Below are positions 7,955-13,160 of a DNA stretch of 13,160 nt, one piece after another. Origin of the DNA: Chloroflexota bacterium (GTDB lineage Bacteria > Chloroflexota > Dehalococcoidia > Lucifugimonadales > Lucifugimonadaceae); assembly GCA_016189845.1 (NCBI GenBank), contig JACPRT010000101.1, forward strand, positions 1 to 13,160, read 5' to 3'. Numbering within the stretch: the first letter of the stretch is position 1; every line of letters begins with the position of its first letter. The position numbers and the translations under genes are program-made. The notes under the pieces were generated by a model that did no database searches, was not told the DNA's origin, and worked only from the letters and a program-made list of their open reading frames with translations.

Positions 7955-8078
7955 GGCAGCCGGTGAGCCAAAAGGATCGCGTCGTCGAGCCGTACGACGA
8001 TCCCGGCCGAGCCGTGAGACAGGGCCGTCTCAACCGGCTGCCTCCGAGAATCACACCTGTCGCAACCGACCGAGGAGG
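7955..8078 (+). promoter_or_regulatory. Structured 5' leader RNA with predicted three-way junction; riboswitch-like, class not recognised
   Basis: Three nested perfect pairings are visible. P1 pairs GGCAGCCGGT (7955-7964) with ACCGGCTGCC (8033-8042), 10 bp. P2 pairs GGAT+CGTCGT (7974-7977, 7980-7985) with ACGACG+ATCC (7994-8003), with a 2-base bulge. P3 pairs TGAGAC (8015-8020) with GTCTCA (8027-8032) and abuts P1. Unpaired joints are GAGCCAAAA (7965-7973) and CGGCCGAGCCG (8004-8014). The bases CCTCC at 8041-8045 overlap the P1 3' end and are complementary to GGAGG at 8074-8078, the Shine-Dalgarno of the subtilase. P1 formation and ribosome-site masking could thus compete. I do not see the conserved core of c-di-GMP, c-di-AMP, glycine, cobalamin, SAM or TPP riboswitches. 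The control role is inferred. Confidence 0.5.
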
Positions 8079-8087
8079 CAAGGCCAG

Positions 8088-10292
8088 ATGGGAATGGCCC
8101 CGCAGAAGCCGGAACGAACCATCAGCAGACGATCTGCGTCGCCGGTGCGGCGCGCGGTCTTCTTCGTTCTCGCGCTGGCCTTCGCGGTGGCGATCGTCGG
8201 GACCCCTGGAGTGGCTGGCCCGCTCGGGAACTCGGCAAGGGTCGCGACCGCCGACTCTGGCTCCGGTCAGCAGGTGTCGACCCACGTCGTGGTCAAGCTG
8301 AAGCCCGGCGCCGCGATCGAATGGCTCCTGGCGAAGGTGTCGACCTGGCGGTACAGTTCCGGCGGCAGCGAAGGCTACTACCGCGCGGTCTTGGAGAAAA
8401 GTTTCCCGGGCACCGCCATCTACGTCCTGAGGGTCACCAGCGGGGATGCAGGTTCGCTGGCTGGCCGGCTTCCGGCCCAGAAGGCGCAGGTAGCCTGGGC
8501 CGAAGCCGGCATTTTCACGCCGCTGGCCGAATCGAACCGTTTTTCGCCCGCTGCTTACGAGCGGTTTAACCAGGCCGCCTTCGAGCGGTTCAACCAGGCC
8601 GCCTACGAGAGGTTCTCGCAGGTTGCGTATGAGCGGTTCAACCAGGCTGCCTTCGAGAGGTTCTCCCAGGCCGCATACGAAAAGTTCTCACAGGCTGCGT
8701 ACGAGAAATTCGCGCAGGCGGTCTTCGAGCGCTTTTCGCAGGCTGCGTACGAACGCTTCGCCCAGGCCACCTACGAACAGTTCACACAGGCTGCCGCCGA
8801 GAAGTTCACCCAGGCTGCTTACGACAGCTTCACCGCGGCCGCGTACGAGCAGTTCCGCCAGGCCAGCTACGAGAAGTTCTCGCAAGCCGCGTACGAGCAG
8901 TTCCGGCAGGCAGCCGTCGAGCTCTTCGCCCAGGCCGCCTTCGAACGGTTCTCGCAGGCGACGTTTGAGAAGTTCTCCCAGGCCGCTTACGAGAGGTTCT
9001 CGCAGGCGATCTATGAGGAGTTCAGCCAGGCGGTATTCGAGCGGTTCACGCAGGCGGCCTACGAACAGCTCAGCCTGGCGGTGCTCGACCGCTTCTCCCA
9101 GGCGGTCTTCGAACGGTTCTCACAGGCGGCCTTCGAGGCGTTCACGCAGGCGGTCTTCGAACGCTTCTCGCAGGCAGTGTACGAGGAGCTCGATCAGGCG
9201 GAGCTCGACCGGTTCAGCCAGGCCGTTTACGAGGAGTTCTCCGCCTCGGTCTACGAGCGGTTCAGCCAGACGATCTACGAAGAGTTTTCGCAGGCCGTGC
9301 GCGACAGCCTGGCGGGCGCCATCGTGAGCGTCGTGGACGATCCCGAGTTCCGGCTGGCATTCCAGCAGCTCTTGGCCGAGATGTTCGCGGCCTACCAGCA
9401 GGAGTTCGGCGCCCGGATCGAGGGCCAACCGGCTCTGGCCCAGATTCGAGCGAAGGAAGCCCGGGCTGTCGCCAGGGGCGACGGCATAACGGTCGCCGTG
9501 ATCGACACCGGCGTCTACCTGAATCACTGGTACCTCGCGGGAGCGCTCGCGGCCGATGGGATCGACCTGATCGACGGAGGCGCCCCGAATGACGTCGGCG
9601 ACGGGATCGACAACAATGGGAACGGGTACTCGGATGAGGGCGTCGGCCACGGCACGTTCATCGCCGGCCTGGTTCACCTCGTGGCGCCGGGCGCAAGAAT
9701 CCTCCCGGTCCGCGCAATGGACGACGAGGGCGCCGGGTGGTCGTTCATCGTCGCCGAAGGCATCTATCGGGCCGTCGACGCAGGCGCCGACGTGATCAAC
9801 CTGAGCCTGTCGGTCCCCGAGCGTTCCATGGTCCTCCAAGAGGCGCTCGACTACGCGGAACGGCAAGGCGTCGTGGTGGTCGCTGCCGTCGGCAACGATG
9901 GGGAAAAGCTGTCCCTGTACCCGGCCGCTGACCGATCAGTCACGGGCGTGGCTGCCGTGGATGCCCTTAACCGAAAGGCCGAGTTCTCCAACTACGGCAA
10001 CAGCAGCGTGTCGGTCGCAGCGCCTGGTGTGGACCTGTACGGCCCGTACCCCGCGGGGGCAGGGTTCGCCTGGTGGAGCGGGACCTCGTTCTCGACCGGA
10101 CTGGTCGCCGGCGAGGCGGCTCTCGTCTACCAGCTGAATGCCGGTGGCAACGACCCCGACGGCAGGGTCCGGTCGATCATCGACGACACCGCCAGGTCGC
10201 TAGGCGCCTCCGATCCCGTCTACGGGGTACAGCTCGGCAAGGGTCTGATAGACGTCCTTGCCGCAGTGCAGTACCGCTCGCACCGGAAGTAG
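8088..10292 (+). CDS. Secreted S8 subtilisin-like serine protease with 32 octapeptide repeats
   Basis: 734 residues. The ATG is set by a strong GAGGAGG (8072-8078), 9 bases upstream. A basic N-terminus and hydrophobic stretch (about 22-40) form a signal peptide or anchor. Residues about 66-145 resemble an I9-type propeptide (HVVVKLKPGAA...GTAIYVLRV...VAWAEAGIF). Residues 153-408 are 32 tandem octads. Residues about 455-734 form the catalytic domain: Asp473 (VAVIDTG), His521 (GVGHGTFIAGL), oxyanion Asn603 (AAVGNDG) and Ser667 (SGTSFSTGLVAG). The usual Pro after the serine motif (GTSMAxPHVAG) is replaced by Gly, but the triad is complete, so activity is expected. No cell-wall anchor is visible at the C-terminus. 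It stands alone, divergent from the signalling operon and convergent with the MFS gene, and its leader suggests post-transcriptional control. The substrate is unknown. Confidence 0.93.
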   Translation: MGMAPQKPERTISRRSASPVRRAVFFVLALAFAVAIVGTPGVAGPLGNSARVATADSGSGQQVSTHVVVKLKPGAAIEWLLAKVSTWRYSSGGSEGYYRAVLEKSFPGTAIYVLRVTSGDAGSLAGRLPAQKAQVAWAEAGIFTPLAESNRFSPAAYERFNQAAFERFNQAAYERFSQVAYERFNQAAFERFSQAAYEKFSQAAYEKFAQAVFERFSQAAYERFAQATYEQFTQAAAEKFTQAAYDSFTAAAYEQFRQASYEKFSQAAYEQFRQAAVELFAQAAFERFSQATFEKFSQAAYERFSQAIYEEFSQAVFERFTQAAYEQLSLAVLDRFSQAVFERFSQAAFEAFTQAVFERFSQAVYEELDQAELDRFSQAVYEEFSASVYERFSQTIYEEFSQAVRDSLAGAIVSVVDDPEFRLAFQQLLAEMFAAYQQEFGARIEGQPALAQIRAKEARAVARGDGITVAVIDTGVYLNHWYLAGALAADGIDLIDGGAPNDVGDGIDNNGNGYSDEGVGHGTFIAGLVHLVAPGARILPVRAMDDEGAGWSFIVAEGIYRAVDAGADVINLSLSVPERSMVLQEALDYAERQGVVVVAAVGNDGEKLSLYPAADRSVTGVAAVDALNRKAEFSNYGNSSVSVAAPGVDLYGPYPAGAGFAWWSGTSFSTGLVAGEAALVYQLNAGGNDPDGRVRSIIDDTARSLGASDPVYGVQLGKGLIDVLAAVQYRSHRK
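8544..9311 (+). repeat. 32 in-frame tandem 24-bp repeats encoding octads of consensus SQAAYERF
   Basis: Residues 153-408 divide exactly into 32 octads with no gap or slip. Gln at position 2 is present in 28 of 32, Ala at position 3 in 29, an aromatic at position 5 in 27, Glu or Asp at position 6 in all 32, and Phe at position 8 in 29 (the rest Leu). Position 7 is mostly Arg or Lys in the first copies and more often Glu in later ones. The DNA copies have diverged at third positions, so this is an old array kept by selection rather than a fresh expansion. The composition suggests alpha-helix, about 38 nm if one straight helix; this is inferred. Confidence 0.95.
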
Positions 10293-10328
10293 ACGCCCCG
10301 GCTTCCGCTGGCAGGCGCCTACGATGCT

Positions 10329-11636
10329 TCAGTCCGCAGGGCTCGCCGCCGGGCGCATGGGCGCGAGTTCCCGGTACCTGGGAAGCCCGACGATCACGGC
10401 GGCAACCAGTCCCAGCGCCATGCTGGCCCACAGGGCAACGTCGTACGTCCCGGTGGAGTCGTAGACGCTACCTGCGATCCACATCCCGAGGCTGTGCCCG
10501 AGTGGCATGATCCCGAAGATCGCCCCGTAGACCGTGCCCAGGCGGCGGAGCCCGAACTGGTCGGCGCTGACGACGCCAGTCAGGGAAATGACGGACGTCC
10601 AGGAGAGCCCGAGGATCATGACCCCCAGTGTCGCCATCGGCAGGGAATTGGCGAGCAGGAGCACCGCGTATCCGGCGCCTCGGAACGTATAGGCGATTGC
10701 GAGGGCGAGGCGCGCGCCACGTCGATCAGCGAAGTATCCGAAGGTGAGCGCGCCGGCGACGCTCATCACGCCCACACTTGCGAGCGCGCTGGCGGCCGCG
10801 ATCGTACCGGCGCCCATGTCGGTCGCGTAGGCGACGAAGTGGGCATTCACGAAGCCCATTGTGTAGCCTCAAGTGAAGAAGCCGGCGGTGAGTGCCCAGA
10901 ATATCGGCGTGCGCACTGCGGCCCGCAGCGACAACCCCTCGTCAGGCATCCACGCGCAAGCGCTCCGCGCCGTCCTCCTGGCTGGATCCGGGCCGTCGCC
11001 GGGCTGCTGGCCCGCGGTGGAGTCGGTCTCAGGCTGCGCCTGCTTCGACCGGCGAGGCCGCAGGAGTCCGAAAGCCACAGGGGTGACCAGGAAGAGGATG
11101 AGCGCCGCAAGGACGAGATAGGCGGACCGCCACCCGGCCAGAGTCAACACGACGGCCGATACCGGCACGAGGGCGGTCTCCCCGATCGCCGAGCCGCTGC
11201 CCGCGAGCGACAGGGCCAGTCCACGGCGGCGGGTGAACGCGGTGGTCACGAGCTTCGTGAGGGTGGCGGGCGACGCCAGCGTGAAGCCCACGCCCAGCAC
11301 GAGGAATAACGCGTACAGGTGCCACAGCGCCTGGATCCGGGACAGCCCGAACAGGGCAGCCCCGCCAATCACGAGTCCGACCAGCGCGACGCGCACCGGG
11401 TCAAAACGGTCGGCGAGCCAGCCGGCGACGGGGCGGAACAGGCCGGTCGCGATGCCTGCCGCGGCAAGCGCACCGGAGATCGACCCGCGAGACCAGGAGA
11501 ATTCGTCGGTCAGGGGCTCCAGGAAGACGCCGAACGAGAAACGGCTGCCGGCGGCGCCAAACAGGACGAATGCCACACCTGCCACGATCGTCCAGCCGGG
11601 CGAAATTGTCGTGAGAGGGGCAAGGACGCGCTGCAT
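10329..11636 (-). pseudogene. MFS transporter interrupted by one in-frame TGA
   Basis: The frame from ATG 11636 to the stop at 10329 spans 436 codons and reads as one complete 12-helix major-facilitator protein of normal length, apart from a TGA at 10871-10869. The N-terminal 255 residues include SRFSFGVFLEPLTDEF, the loop motif GWLADRFDPVR and GWRSAYLVLAALILF, then a polar central loop. The C-terminal part begins WALTAGFFT-stop-GYTMGFVNAHFVAYATDMG and includes FGYFADRRGARLAL. The stop falls in predicted helix 7, where related transporters often read GFFxCGY, so a single Cys, Trp or Arg codon change explains it. No frameshift is needed. An ATG four codons later could restart a 176-residue half. 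The family resembles monocarboxylate/oxalate-formate-type MFS carriers; the substrate is unknown. It lies 103 bases downstream of the amidohydrolase on the same strand. Confidence 0.85.
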
Positions 11637-11653
11637 GAACGGGGATGATACAT

Positions 11654-11698
11654 GGCGAGCGGGCTATACTCGCCGCTTCGCGGAGGCATGCGCGCATG
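11654..11698 (-). promoter_or_regulatory. Inverted repeat and palindrome upstream of the MFS gene; possible operator
   Basis: GGCGAG (11654-11659) and CTCGCC (11669-11674) form a perfect 6-bp inverted repeat that encloses TATAGC on the minus strand (11668-11663), a possible -10 box about 27 bases from the MFS start codon. A 12-bp perfect palindrome, CATGCGCGCATG, lies at 11687-11698. No convincing -35 box is present. The arrangement would suit repressor binding over the promoter, but both motifs are short enough to arise by chance in GC-rich DNA. Confidence 0.3.
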
Positions 11699-11739
11699 GA
11701 CCGTTGGAAGCCTGGCAGGTAGCGGCTCTCTTGCAGGAA

Positions 11740-12879
11740 CTACGCGACCTTTGCTCCCTCACGAAGGGTAATGACGTGTTGGAAGGTGCGGCCAGCCTCC
11801 ACGGGCTGGCCATTGTTGTCCCGGTAGGTGACCGGACGATCCGCGAGCTCGAGCACGGCGATGTCTGCCGGCATCCCGACCTTCAGACTCCCGAACTGCC
11901 CTCCCTTGCCGATCGCTGCAGCAGGGCGGTCGGTGACGGCACTGATTACGCGGTCCAGCGGCATACCCAGCGCCAGGAACGTGCTCATGACGTCCAGAAG
12001 CGTGATCATGTAACGCGTCCGTCCGGCGGTGCGTTCCTGGCTCGTGTAGTCGGTGCTCAGGGTGTCGGGCATGAACCCCTGCTCGATCGCGGCGCGCGCG
12101 ATCGGGGCATCGAACCACACGTTTGCGTGACCGACGTCGAACAGCACCCCCCGGGAGCGTGCTTCGACCATCTCCCGCCTCACTCGCCCGCGCTCGTCCA
12201 GGATCGTGTTGGTAAATCCGTGGAAGGTATGGGTCACGATGTCTCCAGGCTTCAGACGTTCTACGACTTGCGCCAGTGGAATCGGACTTCGACCGACGTG
12301 AGTGATGATCCTGCTGCCGGCGCGGTCGGCGGTCTCGCGAGCTTTCTCGAGCGCGGGTATCGCGTTGGCCTCTCCGGTCCCGCCTGGCGAAGTCACGCGC
12401 AGCTTGATCCCAACGATGACGTCGCGGTCGGCCGCGATGCATTCGGCGGTCTCTTCGACCTGCACCTGGGAGAGGTCAGTGAGTTCGGGAGGCAGAAGCC
12501 CTACGCCAGACAGGTGGATGAACGCGTACAGGCGCGTACGGCTGTTGGCGATGACGAAGTCGCGCAGGCCGGCCCAGGTGCGCCATCCGCTCGAGCCGGC
12601 GTCGACGGACGTGGTGACGCCAACCGGAAGGAAGCTCGTGTCGGGGTCGCAGCCCAGAAGCATCACCTTGTTGTAGAAGTGCGTGTGGATGTCGACCAAG
12701 CCGGGTACCACGAGCATGCCCTTGACGTCGACGTTGAAGCCGCCCGCGTCGGCGGGAAGCGACGGCGCCACCGCCGCCACCTTCCCCTTCGAGATCGCCA
12801 CGTCGAACCGGCCGCGAACTCGCTGCGCGGGGTCTATCATCTCGCCGCCCCGGAGCACCAGGTCGTAGCGGGCGTTCAC
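11740..12879 (-). CDS. Amidohydrolase/deacetylase family metallohydrolase
   Basis: 379 residues, cytoplasmic, of normal length for the amidohydrolase superfamily branch that includes dihydroorotase-like and acetyl-(R)-mandelate-esterase-type enzymes. A small beta-sandwich formed by both ends (LVLRGGEMIDP...GKVAAVAP; ADIAVLEL near the C-terminus) wraps a TIM barrel. Predicted metal ligands are His65 and His67 (VDIHTHFYN), the carboxylated-lysine candidate Lys159 (VGIKLRVTS), His194 (ITHVGRSP), His217 (IVTHTFHGFTN) and Asp277 (LSTDYTS), so a binuclear site looks complete. The GTG start is fixed by a GGAGGTGA ribosome site. It probably hydrolyses an amide, cyclic imide or ester; the exact substrate cannot be read from sequence. 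The MFS gene downstream on the same strand may once have been the importer for it, since such pairs are common. Confidence 0.92.
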   Translation of the reverse strand: MNARYDLVLRGGEMIDPAQRVRGRFDVAISKGKVAAVAPSLPADAGGFNVDVKGMLVVPGLVDIHTHFYNKVMLLGCDPDTSFLPVGVTTSVDAGSSGWRTWAGLRDFVIANSRTRLYAFIHLSGVGLLPPELTDLSQVQVEETAECIAADRDVIVGIKLRVTSPGGTGEANAIPALEKARETADRAGSRIITHVGRSPIPLAQVVERLKPGDIVTHTFHGFTNTILDERGRVRREMVEARSRGVLFDVGHANVWFDAPIARAAIEQGFMPDTLSTDYTSQERTAGRTRYMITLLDVMSTFLALGMPLDRVISAVTDRPAAAIGKGGQFGSLKVGMPADIAVLELADRPVTYRDNNGQPVEAGRTFQHVITLREGAKVA

Positions 12880-12882
12880 GCG

Positions 12883-12918
12883 TCACCTCCGTGCTCGTGT
12901 GAAAGGACCGGGATTATA
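12883..12918 (-). promoter_or_regulatory. Promoter -10 box and strong Shine-Dalgarno of the amidohydrolase gene
   Basis: Read on the minus strand, a perfect TATAAT lies at 12918-12913, with RNA expected to start near 12906. GGAGGTGA at 12890-12883 then ends just before the GTG at 12879, with six bases between GGAGG and the start. No good TTGACA-like -35 is found 16-18 bases upstream of TATAAT, so an activator may be needed or an alternative sigma factor used. The 90-base gap also has to hold the promoter of the divergent gene at 12970. Confidence 0.6.
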
Positions 12919-12969
12919 GAGTTTCGTAAGATATCGGCCCGCGTTTGGGGAGCCGTATCAGGGGGCACT

Positions 12970-13160
12970 GTGGTTACTGCAACAAAGGCCACGGCATCGC
13001 GCCGACTTGCGCTCGTATTCCTCGCGTTCTCGGTCGTCGCCATCGGCAGCCTCGGGCATCACGCCCGGGCTGCCTCGCAGGATGCGTCGCCGCGGGACAT
13101 GTCGGCCTCGTCGCAGGCGAACGGCGCGGCCGTGGTCAACGCCGGGATCTACATCCTGAG
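12970..13160 (+). CDS. Secreted protein, 5' end only (cut by window edge)
   Basis: A GTG at 12970, preceded by AGGGGG (12960-12965), opens a frame that stays open to the window end, giving 63 codons. The N-terminus has a basic start (MVTATKATASRRL), a hydrophobic core (ALVFLAFSVVAIGSLG) and a probable cleavage site after HHARA, a typical signal peptide. After a Ser/Ala-rich spacer the mature part begins GAAVVNAGIYIL. This opening strand is reminiscent of the ligand-binding-domain-like extracellular proteins related to bacterial Cys-loop channels, but too little is visible to assign it. It is divergent from the amidohydrolase gene. Confidence 0.7.
   Translation, partial: MVTATKATASRRLALVFLAFSVVAIGSLGHHARAASQDASPRDMSASSQANGAAVVNAGIYIL

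Noticed and set aside
7965..7980. Glycine riboswitch, because GAGCCAAAAGGATCG recalls the GGCAAAAGGACCG core
   Set aside because: The rest of the conserved glycine aptamer is absent and the stem layout differs, so a short chance match is more likely.
7596..8285. Minus-strand open frame of 229 codons across the intergenic region
   Set aside because: No recognisable domain or ribosome site. It crosses the structured leader and the subtilase signal peptide and looks like chance in GC-rich DNA.
8544..9311. CRISPR-like array, because of regular 24-bp units
   Set aside because: The units are directly adjacent, diverged, and translate to a protein repeat. There are no spacers.
8623..9327. Long Arg/Ser-rich open frame overlapping the octad repeats
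   Set aside because: It is a by-product of reading the 24-bp repeat in another frame. The octad frame has start, signal peptide and catalytic domain, and its conserved positions follow the protein sense.
9120..9866. Antisense open frame over the subtilase, and similar long antisense frames over the kinase, flavoprotein and MFS genes (967-1989, 2463-3488, 10494-11309)
   Set aside because: High GC makes stop codons rare in antisense frames. None shows a recognisable domain, while the opposite strand encodes clear protein families.
10293..10328. Terminator between the convergent subtilase and MFS genes
   Set aside because: The 36-base gap has no stable hairpin followed by a T-tract.
10830..10871. 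Selenocysteine insertion at the MFS TGA
   Set aside because: A hairpin (TGGGC/GCCCA) does follow the TGA, but the stem is only 5 bp, its loop lacks a convincing SECIS signature, and MFS carriers are not known selenoproteins.
10869..10871. Recoded genetic code with TGA as sense
   Set aside because: TGA is the natural stop of the flavoprotein and kinase genes in this window, at overlaps with the next start codon.

Overview
The window is high-GC bacterial DNA (about 65% by eye) with dense, often overlapping genes, frequent GTG and TTG starts, and TGA used as a normal stop. The gene types (a zinc-ribbon/cyclase/ATPase/TPR giant protein, a response regulator fused to a thioredoxin-reductase-like enzyme, a subtilase, an amidohydrolase) resemble those of Chloroflexota or other high-GC environmental bacteria. 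This is an impression from protein style only; there is no rRNA or other marker in the window.

Region 1 (1-7594, minus strand) is one tight four-gene signalling operon, read right to left. It contains (i) a protein of about 1219 residues with zinc ribbons, a class III nucleotide cyclase domain, an AAA/STAND-type ATPase and TPR-like helices; (ii) a response-regulator receiver fused to a glutaredoxin-like domain and a thioredoxin-reductase-like flavoprotein; (iii) a cyclic-nucleotide-binding histidine kinase; (iv) a calcineurin-like metallophosphoesterase. Adjacent genes overlap by 16, 4 and 4 bases. Together they could make a cyclic nucleotide, sense it with a kinase, pass phosphate to a redox enzyme, and possibly reset the signal with a phosphoesterase. 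The operon ends at a strong hairpin terminator at the left edge that has a 20-bp tandem duplication in its tail.

Region 2 (7595-8087) is a divergent intergenic region. It holds a 42-codon gene remnant and then a structured leader with a predicted three-way junction and a possible anti-Shine-Dalgarno element. I could not match this leader to a known riboswitch class.

Region 3 (8088-10292, plus strand) encodes a secreted S8 subtilase. Thirty-two perfectly phased octapeptide repeats (256 residues) lie between its I9-like propeptide and its catalytic domain.

Region 4 (10329-12879, minus strand) has an MFS transporter interrupted by one in-frame TGA, and an intact amidohydrolase/deacetylase-family metallohydrolase. 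Region 5 (12880-13160) is a short divergent promoter region followed by the 5' end of a secreted protein that runs off the window.

The main candidates for something new are the cyclase/kinase/redox-flavoprotein/phosphoesterase operon with its cysteine-less redox fusion, and the octad-repeat subtilase with its structured leader.
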